Shown here: positions 1 to 8,299 of the stretch, one piece after another | How the letters are laid out: each line of letters starts with the position of its first letter | Position numbering within the stretch: the first letter of the stretch is position 1 | From: Deltaproteobacteria bacterium YD0425bin50 | Lineage (GTDB): Bacteria > Desulfobacterota > Desulfobacteria > Desulfobacterales > YD0425bin50 | Direction: 5' to 3' | Length of the DNA: 40,232 nucleotides | Assembly: GCA_002753105.1 (NCBI GenBank) | Contig: PDZT01000010.1 | Coordinates: 1 to 40,232 of the forward strand | The notes under the pieces: model-generated | Told to the model about the DNA's origin: nothing | The model's input: the letters and a program-made list of their open reading frames with translations, nothing else | Database searches by the model: none | Made by a program: the position numbers and the translations under genes

Positions 1-1139
1 AAGAACTGAAAGAATGTAGTGGGAACATGTTGCCTGACACCATTCTTCATATAGCTCGTTTAAGTCTGATATCTGGAAAAACTGAATTTAAAAATTATGA
101 AAAACTCATCATTGGAAAACCCATTATTGCTGTTCCATTTACTGCCAAAAATGGAAATCGCTATGTATTTGCAGGACGTGTGCCTTATAGTATCTGGGAT
201 TTTATTTCTACACAGCCAGTATTTCAAAGTATCCGGTTTTTAACTATTCTTATCTGCACTTTTTTGTTGTGTTATTGTTTAGCGCGTTATCTTACCAATC
301 CCATCCGTAGTATTCAGGCTGCTTCCCGCCGTATAGCAGACGGAGATTTATCTGTTCGCATTAGTCATACTATTGGAAACCGGCGTGATGAACTGGCTGA
401 TTTAACCAAAGATTTTGATCGCATGGCAGAAAGAATAGAAGCGCTGATCATGTCTCAACGGTCTCTCATACGCGATATTTCCCATGAACTCCGTTCACCG
501 CTTACCCGACTGCATCTTGCGTTAGCATTGGCTCGTAAATCTGCATCTCCTGAAACATTCACTGCTTTAGACCGTATTGAACTGGAAGCGGATCGATTGA
601 ACCAACTGATTCAACAATTACTGACCATTTCACGCATTGAAATGGAGATGCAGACAGCGAATATGCCTCAAGTTAATCTAACGGATTTAATCGGAGAAAT
701 TACATCAGACGCTCATTTTGAAGCACAAAGCCGGGGATGCAGCGTCGAAGTTATATTTCGCCCCCCTGAAGATGTACATATTCAGGGAAACAGAGACCTG
801 CTAAAAAGCGCTATTGAAAATGTAGTACGCAATGCAATTCGTTATACTGCTGAAGGAACCACAGTAACGATTAACCTTGATGTAACAGAGCATGAAGGCA
901 GCAGCTATGTTTCTTTACAAGTCCAAGACAAAGGGCACGGAGTGCCAGATCAGTTTTTGGAACGCATTTTTCATCCATTTTTCCGTGTAGATAATGCTCG
1001 TGATAGAAAAACTGGCGGCATGGGTATAGGTTTAGCGATTACTGAACGTGCTGTACGGCTTCATGGCGGAAAAGTAAAGGCATTTAATGAAACAAACAAA
1101 GGACTAGTTGTTGAAATGCTGTTTCCACAGTCTATATAA
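1..1139 (+). CDS. Sensor histidine kinase, CpxA/EnvZ type (5' end outside window)
   Basis: This is the C-terminal part of a membrane sensor kinase that autophosphorylates on histidine and passes the phosphate to a response regulator not present here. The reading frame is open to the first base, so the gene begins upstream; the first ATG is at 27. Counting from that ATG, a short extracytoplasmic piece is followed by one membrane segment (about 70-88), a HAMP linker (about 89-140), a HisKA H-box with His153 in DISHELRSPL, and an HATPase_c domain with an N-box (NVVRNAIRY, 265-273), a G1 box (DKGHGVP, 301) and a G2 box (GGMGIGLAI, 330). A first membrane segment is expected upstream. The gene converges on the radical SAM gene, with only 9 bases between the stop codons. 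Family assignment is firm; the stimulus cannot be told from this part. Confidence 0.9.
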   Translation, partial: ELKECSGNMLPDTILHIARLSLISGKTEFKNYEKLIIGKPIIAVPFTAKNGNRYVFAGRVPYSIWDFISTQPVFQSIRFLTILICTFLLCYCLARYLTNPIRSIQAASRRIADGDLSVRISHTIGNRRDELADLTKDFDRMAERIEALIMSQRSLIRDISHELRSPLTRLHLALALARKSASPETFTALDRIELEADRLNQLIQQLLTISRIEMEMQTANMPQVNLTDLIGEITSDAHFEAQSRGCSVEVIFRPPEDVHIQGNRDLLKSAIENVVRNAIRYTAEGTTVTINLDVTEHEGSSYVSLQVQDKGHGVPDQFLERIFHPFFRVDNARDRKTGGMGIGLAITERAVRLHGGKVKAFNETNKGLVVEMLFPQSI

Positions 1140-1148
1140 TTTCTAATT

Positions 1149-2216
1149 TCATAAAAGACTGGAATTGGTTAGGTTATTAAAATTTATTTTTTGACCATTA
1201 ACCCAAATCTGATTGAATAATAGATCAGTTGATGTGTGAATTTGTATGTGTCTCTTTCCAAAATCATGTTGGAGGCGCTGGATATTTTGATTTTGATATC
1301 CTTTCATTTTAGAAATATCGTTTGGATGAACATGGATAACCACTGTATCTTCAGTAGAATGAATATCTGCAATTGCTAATTTAGCCATATCATAAAAAAT
1401 TTCAGATAAGACCAAGTGCCCAAACGCAGGATGATAGGGTCCAGCTAAAAACGCATCTGGCTGTTGAAGATGAACATCAGAATGCAACCCCATGCGTATT
1501 ACTGGAATAGAGTTGCGTAAACAATACACATATAATTGTTTTACTTGATGCACACATTCAGCTAACGTCATAGGCACGAATTCGCCATTGATGTACCATT
1601 TCGCCAACTCGCTATGATGAAGCACAATTGTAGGATATATTCTTACAAAATCAGGCGCTAAACTTACAATTTTTTGAGTAGTTTCAAAAAGCGTTTGTTC
1701 AGTATCCCCGGGAAGACCAACCATAAATTGAACCCCTATCTGATAGTTGTATTGTTTTAGCATTACAATTGCCAATTCAGAATCTTTCCCGGTATGACCC
1801 CGTTTGACGCGTTTCAATACGTCATCATTCATGGATTGTATTCCAAGCTCAATTGTTTTTACCCGATAATTCGACAATATAGAAAGCCGTTCAGATTGAA
1901 TCGTATCTGGTCTTGTAGAAAATCGAATACTGTGAACCATGCCTTGGTTGATATATTCAGATGCTGCATCAAGATAGGCGATCATTTCTTGGGGATGAAG
2001 CCCTAAAAAATTTCCACCATAAAATGCAATTTGAACCTCATCATGAGCCTTTTTCATATAAGACAAGTATGCTTTAACAGTCTGATGAAATTCAATTAAA
2101 CTGGATTGAGAACGGCGTATGCCCGTGATGGTATGTTGATTACAAAATGAACATAAATGAGGACATCCAGCGTGAGGAATAAAAAACGGTATAATAAAAG
2201 GACGATTTTGGATCAA
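1149..2216 (-). CDS. Radical SAM protein, Elp3-like (COG1243 type)
   Basis: This is a 355-residue radical S-adenosylmethionine enzyme. Near the N-terminus, Cys18, Cys22 and Cys25 (motif GCPHLCSFC) form the CxxxCxxC ligand set for the 4Fe-4S cluster. A FYGGNFLGL segment around residue 66 takes the place of the usual GGE strand. The opening IPFFIPHAGCPHLCSFC is typical of the bacterial Elp3-like radical SAM family that often sits beside rnc. No acetyltransferase domain is visible, unlike full-length Elp3. Its ATG overlaps the rnc stop codon by four bases (ATGA at 2213-2216), so translation is probably coupled and the gene ends the dksA-PHP-rnc operon. Substrate is unknown; a tRNA-related role is inferred from family and context only. 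Confidence 0.85.
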   Translation of the reverse strand: MIQNRPFIIPFFIPHAGCPHLCSFCNQHTITGIRRSQSSLIEFHQTVKAYLSYMKKAHDEVQIAFYGGNFLGLHPQEMIAYLDAASEYINQGMVHSIRFSTRPDTIQSERLSILSNYRVKTIELGIQSMNDDVLKRVKRGHTGKDSELAIVMLKQYNYQIGVQFMVGLPGDTEQTLFETTQKIVSLAPDFVRIYPTIVLHHSELAKWYINGEFVPMTLAECVHQVKQLYVYCLRNSIPVIRMGLHSDVHLQQPDAFLAGPYHPAFGHLVLSEIFYDMAKLAIADIHSTEDTVVIHVHPNDISKMKGYQNQNIQRLQHDFGKRHIQIHTSTDLLFNQIWVNGQKINFNNLTNSSLL

Positions 2217-2929
2217 TGGACATATATTCCTAATTTTTCCTTAAAGATGTCTATGGCTTTTTTGGCAGCATCCTGTTCTGCATTTTTTTTACTTTTTCCA
2301 ATGCCTTGGATATCCAAACCATGAAGTGTTAATCGAATAATAAATGTTTTATCATGGTCTGGCCCGCTTTCCTCAAGAACATGATAAACAGGCATTTCCT
2401 TTAAATGGATTTGTGCAAATTCCTGAAGCTGTGTTTTTGGATCGAATATGACATCATCAATATCCAAAATGATCAGGTAGTCAAAAAAATGAGCCTTTAC
2501 GACCTTGAATGCAGCATCAAATCCACCATCTAAATACACAGCAGCAATAATAGCTTCAAAGGTATCTGCCAAAATTGATTTTTTTTCACGCCCATGAGAT
2601 ACATGTTCGCCTTTACCTAGTTTTAAAAAAGGGCCGACATTGATTGTTGTCGCGATACGGGCTAAGTGGGATTCATTCACAAGACTAGAACGGATTCGGG
2701 ATAAGCCGCCTTCGTTTACATCAGGGAAAAAATCCATCAACATATGACTTACAACAAGATTAATAACTGCATCTCCAAGAAATTCTAAGCGTTCATTACT
2801 TTTAATATCAGTTTGACGTTGTTCATTGACAAAAGAGGTGTGCATTAATGATTGATGGAGGAGATCACTATTCAGAAATGTATAGTGGAGTTTATTTTCT
2901 AGTTCTTTAATATCGCAATTAATATTCAT
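2213..2929 (-). CDS. rnc: Ribonuclease III
   Basis: This enzyme cleaves double-stranded RNA in rRNA maturation and mRNA processing. The 238-residue length is usual. The RNase III signature NERLEFLGDAV (about 45-55) carries the first acidic metal-binding residues. The second acidic cluster is in SILADTFEAIIAAVYLDGG (about 118-136). A C-terminal double-stranded RNA-binding domain begins near DPKTQLQEF (about 163) and ends with the typical GIGKSKKNAEQDAAKKAI. The start codon overlaps the stop of the PHP gene (TAATG, base 2929 shared), and the stop overlaps the start of the radical SAM gene, so the three are translationally coupled. Confidence 0.96.
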   Translation of the reverse strand: MNINCDIKELENKLHYTFLNSDLLHQSLMHTSFVNEQRQTDIKSNERLEFLGDAVINLVVSHMLMDFFPDVNEGGLSRIRSSLVNESHLARIATTINVGPFLKLGKGEHVSHGREKKSILADTFEAIIAAVYLDGGFDAAFKVVKAHFFDYLIILDIDDVIFDPKTQLQEFAQIHLKEMPVYHVLEESGPDHDKTFIIRLTLHGLDIQGIGKSKKNAEQDAAKKAIDIFKEKLGIYVH

Positions 2930-3810
2930 TATACCGATGAAAAAGGAGTATTTTTTTTGAGGTGTTCAATGATATTTTCATATAGGTCATATGGAATAGA
3001 GAGATTGCCCCGCCCTTTTCCAATCTCGATATCATCAGATGGCTCTCCATGAAAGTCTGAACCGCCGGTTACGAGTAGTTTATGGTGTTGGGCAACAGAG
3101 TTATAGTATTCTGTCCATTCGTGGGTGTGGTTTGTATAATACGCTTCTATTCCCATTAAACCCATAGGTATTACAACTTGAATTAATTGATTAAAAACAT
3201 TTTTATCATAAATTCCTAGTAAATAGGGATGAGCTAAAACTGGAATTCCACCTGCATTTTTGATTAATTGAAATGCTTTTTCACATGATAGACGATACTT
3301 TTCAACATATGCAGGTTTCCCTTTAGCGAGATATCGATCAAAAGCCTCATTAATGGAGGCGACGTATCCTTTCTTGATCAACGCACGCGCTATATGGGGT
3401 CTTCCTGCTTGTAAATGGCCGCTTTCCATCAGAACGTCATGATATGAAATATCCATCCCAATCTCATGGAGACGACTAATCATATAAGGTATTCGATCCA
3501 TTCTTTGCTGTTGCAGGTAGCTCAGTGCATCTTGTAATTCAAGAGAGTCTGTATTTATACCATAACCCAAAATGTGAAAACTTCCAGAGCAATCGAAACC
3601 CGATGGAGCAGATGCGCTTATTTCAACACCGGTTAAAAAAGCAATTGAATACTTGTGTTGTTCTTCAAGAGCTTCTTTAACACCAGCAAGCGTATCGTGA
3701 TCCGTAATGGCGATTGCTTTTAGGTTCAACTGTTCTGCTCGTTGAAAAATTTCCTGAACCGAATTCAATCCATCGGATGCAAGCGTATGAATATGCAGGT
3801 CTATACACAT
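2929..3810 (-). CDS. PHP-domain phosphoesterase (RNase AM / TrpH family)
   Basis: This is a 293-residue PHP metal-dependent phosphoesterase. Visible metal-site motifs are IDLHIHTLASDG at the N-terminus (His7 and His9), AITDHDTLAG (about 36-45), a conserved GVEISA strand, LAHP (about 193) and the C-terminal GGSDFHG. Length and motif order fit the TrpH/YciV family, whose E. coli member (RNase AM) is a 5'-3' exoribonuclease acting on short RNA and on the 5' ends of rRNA. That role would suit its place directly before rnc. The start lies 15 bases after the dksA stop with no clear ribosome binding site, and the gene is coupled to rnc by a TAATG overlap. Exact substrate is inferred from the family. 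Confidence 0.85.
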   Translation of the reverse strand: MCIDLHIHTLASDGLNSVQEIFQRAEQLNLKAIAITDHDTLAGVKEALEEQHKYSIAFLTGVEISASAPSGFDCSGSFHILGYGINTDSLELQDALSYLQQQRMDRIPYMISRLHEIGMDISYHDVLMESGHLQAGRPHIARALIKKGYVASINEAFDRYLAKGKPAYVEKYRLSCEKAFQLIKNAGGIPVLAHPYLLGIYDKNVFNQLIQVVIPMGLMGIEAYYTNHTHEWTEYYNSVAQHHKLLVTGGSDFHGEPSDDIEIGKGRGNLSIPYDLYENIIEHLKKNTPFSSV

Positions 3811-3825
3811 GAACGTAATATCAAC

Positions 3826-4188
3826 TTATACACCCAGTGCTTTTTCTAAGGCTTCATCTTTTGTTTTGCATTCAATACACTGGGTGGCAACGGGTCTGGC
3901 TTTAAGCCGATCAATAGAAATATCTTCTTCGCAGCTTTCACAAATACCAAAAGTACCATTATCAATTCGTTCCAAAGCTTCTTTAATTTTTTTGATCAAT
4001 TTGTGTTCTCTATCACGTATTCTCAGCATAAAATTTCGATCTGATTCATGAGAAGCCCGATCTGTAGGATCAGGAAACGTTTCTTTAGGAGTGGTCATAC
4101 CTGTGACTGTATCATCTGCACTTGAAGCAAGTTCATTTAAACGGTCCGTAAGATAATTTCGAAAATATTCAAGATGTTCTTTTTCCAT
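3826..4188 (-). CDS. dksA: DksA/TraR family RNA polymerase-binding transcription factor
   Basis: DksA-type proteins enter the secondary channel of RNA polymerase and, with ppGpp, adjust rRNA and amino-acid promoters. The protein ends in a four-cysteine zinc finger (CESC ... CIEC, about residues 79-104) preceded by an acidic coiled-coil region rich in Asp, Glu and Arg. I place the start at 4188 (MEKEHLEYF, 120 residues) because a GAGG ribosome binding site lies a few bases upstream and 120 residues is a usual length for short DksA proteins. A longer in-frame extension to 4287 would add a basic hydrophobic leader not expected in this family. It heads the dksA-PHP-rnc-radical SAM cluster. Confidence 0.92.
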   Translation of the reverse strand: MEKEHLEYFRNYLTDRLNELASSADDTVTGMTTPKETFPDPTDRASHESDRNFMLRIRDREHKLIKKIKEALERIDNGTFGICESCEEDISIDRLKARPVATQCIECKTKDEALEKALGV

Positions 4189-4654
4189 ATAAGACCTCAT
4201 CAGAAGAAAAATATAATTTAGGAACGGAAATTTAATAAATTTCCTGATTGTCTGAACTATGATTCGTCTGATTTTTGTGATTAACAATGATTATCATGGC
4301 GATCATATAAATCAAAAAGATCACAGTTCAAGACAAAAAAGTAAGTTATAAAATTGACATTCCTTAGTGTTTTTTTATATAACTAGTTGATAAAAATTTG
4401 AATAAAGCCTAATTTAATACAGATAATCAGATAAACCCCAAAAAATATTCCATATATAAAAAGAGAAGAAACTTAGCATATAAATAATTTTATAATCAAG
4501 AGGAAATTTCAAAATTTCAACTCACAATTACATATATTTTTATCAATTATCAAAATAACTACTTGAAATCAAGCGAAGAATATTATACCAAAATAATATC
4601 TGTATTTTAACATGAATAAAAAAATTTTATTTTATTTTATTTGGAGTAATGACA
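4189..4654. other. AT-rich divergent intergenic region
   Basis: This 466-base stretch separates dksA (minus) from the SNF2 helicase gene (plus). It is very AT-rich, with many A and T runs, and I see no protein-coding gene or stable RNA in it. It holds one good plus-strand promoter candidate (4354-4383). A segment around 4284-4296 (AATGATTATCAT) resembles part of a Fur box but matches only about 12 of 19 consensus positions. The helicase transcript would have a leader of roughly 260 bases with no obvious riboswitch fold. Confidence 0.5.
4354..4383 (+). promoter_or_regulatory. Sigma-70-type promoter for the SNF2 helicase gene
   Basis: A perfect -35 hexamer TTGACA (4354-4359) is followed after 18 bases by TATAAC (4378-4383), five of six matches to the -10 consensus. 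A TATATA with 16-base spacing overlaps it. It points toward the helicase gene. In such AT-rich DNA chance matches are common, so this is moderate evidence. Confidence 0.4.
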
Positions 4655-7354
4655 ATGATTGAATTCTTCAACCGTGACTATATTCGTAAACATGTTGCTA
4701 ATTCTGAAATTATTTATCAGCGGGGAATAAAAGTGTATGAGAATGGCGCTTTTTCATGTAGTGAATGGAACCCTGAGATAGGCTCTTTTGCTTATGATGT
4801 TGATGGATCATTTGGAGATTATATCACACGAGTGAAACTTCTTGAGAATGCCATTCAGACTTCATGCAACTGTCCATATCCAAATGAAGGCTGTAAACAT
4901 GCTGTAGCTGTTACATTAGATTTACATGATCGTTTAAGCCACTGGAAACCGCTCATCGAAAAACAAAAAGCTGTTGATTCAAAACCTGAGCCATATCTCA
5001 ACGAAGATGAAATTAGGGCACAAGCCTTAGATGATCGTAAAAAAAGAGCTAAAACCGAATCATTTAAAGTAACACTTGGCGATATGTATAAAGGCGAGCA
5101 TATGTTAACAACATCAACAGGCAAGCAATATATTGTTACGTTGCATGATCCAGAAAAAAGCCTTGGGCATTGCAGTTGTCCTGATTTTACATCTAATCAG
5201 CTCAATACATGTAAACACATTATCCATTTAACCGACTCCATTAAAAAAAATTCTGATTTTAAAAGCCGTATTACCAAAGAGCGTTTCCCATTTATAGATA
5301 TATTCTGGGATTCATGTCATGATTTACCCCGCTTGTTTTGCGAAAGACCAGAACATGAACTATCCGAAATTAAAAACGATTTGGCAGAATATTTTACCCC
5401 TGATGGTTCATATGCCAAAAAGAATATTACAGATATACTTTCTCTAATTTCCATTTTAGACAACCATAAGAATGTTCGAATTCAAGATATTGTCATGGAA
5501 CGCTTAGAAGACATGTTGATGCAAAAAGAGCTTGAAAAACTTGAGCAATCCACTTTGCCTCCGTTAACTACTTTTGTTTCAGCAAAATTATATAGTTATC
5601 AGGAGAAAGGAATACGATTTGGTCTGTATAAAAAAGCAGCGCTGATCGGCGATGAAATGGGCTTGGGCAAAACACTTCAGGCAATCGTAATTGGATTATT
5701 AAAAAAAGAGTTATTAGGATTTGAGCGAATTCTCATTGTAACGTTAGCATCATTGAAAGAACAGTGGAAGCGCGAGATAGAACATTTTACCAATGAAAAA
5801 GCGACGATTATATCAGGGGGTAAAAATAAGCGTGAACTGATTTATTTCCAAGACCCGAACTTATTTAAAATTACCAATTATGAAGCTGTGTTAAGAGATA
5901 TCATGCTCATACAACGCTTCAAGCCAGATTTAATCATTTTAGATGAAGCGCAGCGGATTAAAAATTTTACCACTAAAACCTCTGATGCTGTCAAGCAGAT
6001 CAACAAAAAACATGCTTTAGTGCTTACCGGTACGCCACTTGAGAATAAACTTGAAGATGTGTATTCCATCATTCAGTTTTTAGACCCAAAACTCCTTTCA
6101 CCCTTATGGAAATTTGCAGCAAATCACTTTATGTTAAGCAGAGATAAAAAAGGGAAAATCATTGGGTATAGAAATCTTGAACATTTACATGACAAGCTCA
6201 AATCCGTCGTGATTCGACGCAGAAAAGAGGAGGTTTTATCTGACTTACCCAATGAAATTGTCAACAACTATTATATTGATCTGGATGAAAAACAGCAGAA
6301 AATGCATAATGGATTTCTTCAAGGCCTGCTTCCGATATTAAATAAAAAAATACTTACACCAATTGATCTTCGAAGAATTCAGGAACTCTTGCTAAACATG
6401 AGACGATCATGCGATTCTACTTATTTAATCGATCGCAAAACAAATATTTCTCCCAAACTTAAAGAACTTGAAGGTATCCTTGACGAACTTGTGATTCAAA
6501 ATGGTCGAAAACTCGTTATTTTCAGCGAATGGACTACGATGACATTTTTAATAGCCAAGTATCTTTCAACTGCCGGAATTCCTTTTGTCGATTTATCAGG
6601 TAAAGTACCGATAAATAAACGTCAGGCACTCATTGATGAATTTACCAATAATCCGTTATGCAAAGTATTTCTATCCACAGATGCTGGCGGAACAGGTTTA
6701 AACCTTCAGGCTGGAGATTGTGTTGTAAACTTCGAACTTCCATGGAATCCAGCACGTATGAATCAACGAATAGGCCGTGTAAATCGAATAGGTCAAAAAA
6801 GCCGCTGTATTAATGTCGTCAATTTAATTGCAAGAAACAGCATTGAAGAAAAAATTTTAGCAGGTATTCAATTAAAGACAGACCTGTTTAAAGGTGTTTT
6901 TGATGGCGGTACTGATGTCGTTGAATTTTCTCATGAAAAGCGAACAGAACTGCTAAACCGTTTACGTCAACTAGCCGGAGAAGAGCCAGTATTACCCTCT
7001 TATGAATCAAGACCCTCAGAAGAAATCCCTGAAGACACACCTCATTATCTTAATCCTGTGGTATTGGGAACTCATGACCAAAAACCAGAAATCGCTTATG
7101 ATGCTGAAGAATCCCCCAATGAAAAACCGATAGACCCAGAGCCAGTGTCTGAAACTCAAATAGACGCAAAAAGCAACGAACATTCTCCTGAAAAAATGGA
7201 AGAAGTATTGAATTCAGGTATGCAATTCCTTGGAGGATTATTAGAAATGGCTACCGGTAAAAAATTAGAGCCTGTTGGAAATCATTCTAAAATGATTCAA
7301 ATTGATAAAACCACAGGTGAAGTTACACTAAAATTTAAACTTCCGGGGTTTTGA
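4655..7354 (+). CDS. SNF2-family helicase with two SWIM zinc fingers
   Basis: This is a large SNF2/Rad54-type ATP-dependent DNA translocase of 899 residues. The N-terminus has two SWIM fingers of CxC...CxH form: CNC(6)CKH (about 71-82) and CSC(10)CKH (about 173-188). The ATPase follows, with Walker A DEMGLGKT (about 333-340), Walker B DEAQ (about 430) and motif III LTGTPLENK. The helicase C lobe has STDAGGTGLNLQ and motif VI QRIGRVNRIGQ (about 703). An acidic, proline-rich linker (about 780-870) precedes a short C-terminal segment. I prefer the ATG at 4655 over 4649 because GGAG at 4643-4646 lies 8 bases from it but only 2 from the other. The family remodels protein-DNA complexes, often in repair or transcription recycling; the exact role here is unknown. 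Confidence 0.93.
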   Translation: MIEFFNRDYIRKHVANSEIIYQRGIKVYENGAFSCSEWNPEIGSFAYDVDGSFGDYITRVKLLENAIQTSCNCPYPNEGCKHAVAVTLDLHDRLSHWKPLIEKQKAVDSKPEPYLNEDEIRAQALDDRKKRAKTESFKVTLGDMYKGEHMLTTSTGKQYIVTLHDPEKSLGHCSCPDFTSNQLNTCKHIIHLTDSIKKNSDFKSRITKERFPFIDIFWDSCHDLPRLFCERPEHELSEIKNDLAEYFTPDGSYAKKNITDILSLISILDNHKNVRIQDIVMERLEDMLMQKELEKLEQSTLPPLTTFVSAKLYSYQEKGIRFGLYKKAALIGDEMGLGKTLQAIVIGLLKKELLGFERILIVTLASLKEQWKREIEHFTNEKATIISGGKNKRELIYFQDPNLFKITNYEAVLRDIMLIQRFKPDLIILDEAQRIKNFTTKTSDAVKQINKKHALVLTGTPLENKLEDVYSIIQFLDPKLLSPLWKFAANHFMLSRDKKGKIIGYRNLEHLHDKLKSVVIRRRKEEVLSDLPNEIVNNYYIDLDEKQQKMHNGFLQGLLPILNKKILTPIDLRRIQELLLNMRRSCDSTYLIDRKTNISPKLKELEGILDELVIQNGRKLVIFSEWTTMTFLIAKYLSTAGIPFVDLSGKVPINKRQALIDEFTNNPLCKVFLSTDAGGTGLNLQAGDCVVNFELPWNPARMNQRIGRVNRIGQKSRCINVVNLIARNSIEEKILAGIQLKTDLFKGVFDGGTDVVEFSHEKRTELLNRLRQLAGEEPVLPSYESRPSEEIPEDTPHYLNPVVLGTHDQKPEIAYDAEESPNEKPIDPEPVSETQIDAKSNEHSPEKMEEVLNSGMQFLGGLLEMATGKKLEPVGNHSKMIQIDKTTGEVTLKFKLPGF

Positions 7355-7361
7355 TGACATT

Positions 7362-7453
7362 CTTGCTCTTAATAATCGTATTCTCAATTTTAATCTAATC
7401 TTGCTCGCAAGTCATGACTTAAGATTAAGATTACGATTACGATTAAGAGCAAG
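7362..7453. repeat. Imperfect palindromic intergenic repeat
   Basis: A perfect 12-base inverted repeat, CTTGCTCTTAAT (7362-7373) and ATTAAGAGCAAG (7442-7453), encloses a longer imperfect palindrome with iterated GATTA/GATTAC steps near the right arm. It lies between the convergent SNF2 and response-regulator genes. No T-run follows on the side expected for a standard terminator on either strand, although A8 follows the right arm. It looks like a small dispersed intergenic repeat or a bidirectional mRNA-end structure. Confidence 0.6.
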
Positions 7454-7473
7454 AAAAAAAACGGGAGGATGAG

Positions 7474-8160
7474 TTATTCAGGTAATTTCATCCGATACCC
7501 GATACCGTAAACGGTAATGATAATTTCCTGATCCAAAAATACCTTTGAAAGTTTCTTTCGAATATTTTTAATATGTGTATCAATGGTTCGTTCATATCCT
7601 TCAAATTCATAGCCTTGTACTAGGGAAACAAGCTCATTCCGTGAAAAAACACGATTGGGTCGGCTCATAAACACTTTTAACAGCGCAAATTCATTGGGAG
7701 TCAGGGACATTACATGCCCATCAGCAGTAACTTCAAAACTAGCTGGGTTGAGTTCAAGTAAACCCACTTTTAATTCCATGTTTTCTGGATTCTTTTGGCT
7801 TCTTCGGAACACGGCTTTAATTCTTGCTACTACTTCTCGTGGGCTAAATGGTTTGCAGATATAATCATCAGCCCCAAGCTCTAATCCAAGTATGCGATCC
7901 ACTTCCTCTATTTTTGCGGTAATCATGATAATTGGAATGTCCCATTGTTTACGAATATCTTTGCATACCTCCATACCGTCTTTACCGGGTAGCATGACAT
8001 CAAGCAGTATTAAATCAGGTTTATTTTTACATACTTGAGAATAGACTTGATCACCACGAGTGAGGCATGTGACAGAATAGCCTGATTTTTCAAGATATTC
8101 CCGCATAACCTGAGCGATTTTAAAATCGTCTTCGACAATCAAAATACTTGACTTTGTCAT
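7474..8160 (-). CDS. baeR: Response regulator, OmpR family, BaeR-like
   Basis: This 228-residue two-component regulator has a receiver domain with acidic pocket Glu10/Asp11/Asp12, phospho-acceptor Asp54 in LILLDVMLPGKDG, and the conserved Lys in YICKPFSP. It is followed by a winged-helix DNA-binding domain ending in TVYGIGYRMKLPE. The segment ITAKIEEVDRILGLELGADDYICKPFSPREVVARIK is extremely close to E. coli BaeR (written here in short: AKIEE...GADDYICKP...REVVAR), which responds to envelope stress. A GGGG ribosome binding site lies about 9 bases before the ATG. It is separated from the upstream kinase gene baeS by 83 bases, most of which belong to MITE copy A. The symbol is by similarity; the regulon is unknown. 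Confidence 0.88.
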   Translation of the reverse strand: MTKSSILIVEDDFKIAQVMREYLEKSGYSVTCLTRGDQVYSQVCKNKPDLILLDVMLPGKDGMEVCKDIRKQWDIPIIMITAKIEEVDRILGLELGADDYICKPFSPREVVARIKAVFRRSQKNPENMELKVGLLELNPASFEVTADGHVMSLTPNEFALLKVFMSRPNRVFSRNELVSLVQGYEFEGYERTIDTHIKNIRKKLSKVFLDQEIIITVYGIGYRMKLPE

Positions 8161-8196
8161 GATGATTTACCCCATTCATTTTCTTATTCTGATATA

Positions 8197-8299
8197 CAGA
8201 TTTTCAGATAAATAATTTCACTGCGTTATCAGTCGAAGATATACTAACATGTATTATCTCCTCCCTCTAGCCTTGTGCAATTAATTATCTGAAAATCTG
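8197..8299. repeat. MITE-like element, copy A
   Basis: This 103-base element has terminal inverted repeats of at least 15 bases (CAGATTTTCAGATAA at the left, its complement at the right) and is bounded by TA dinucleotides on both sides (8195-8196 and 8300-8301), as left by Tc1/mariner/IS630-type insertion. Its interior is nearly identical, in reverse orientation, to copy B at 14631-14733, with only a handful of differences. No open reading frame of its own is present. It covers the stop codon and last 18 codons of baeS and most of the gap to baeR. Confidence 0.85.

Noticed and set aside
4189-4287. Longer dksA start at 4287
   Set aside because: It would add a 33-residue basic and hydrophobic leader foreign to the family; the GAGG site supports the start at 4188.
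4284-4302. Fur box in the dksA leader (AATGATTATCAT)
   Set aside because: Only about 12 of 19 consensus positions match, and the region is so AT-rich that such matches are expected by chance.
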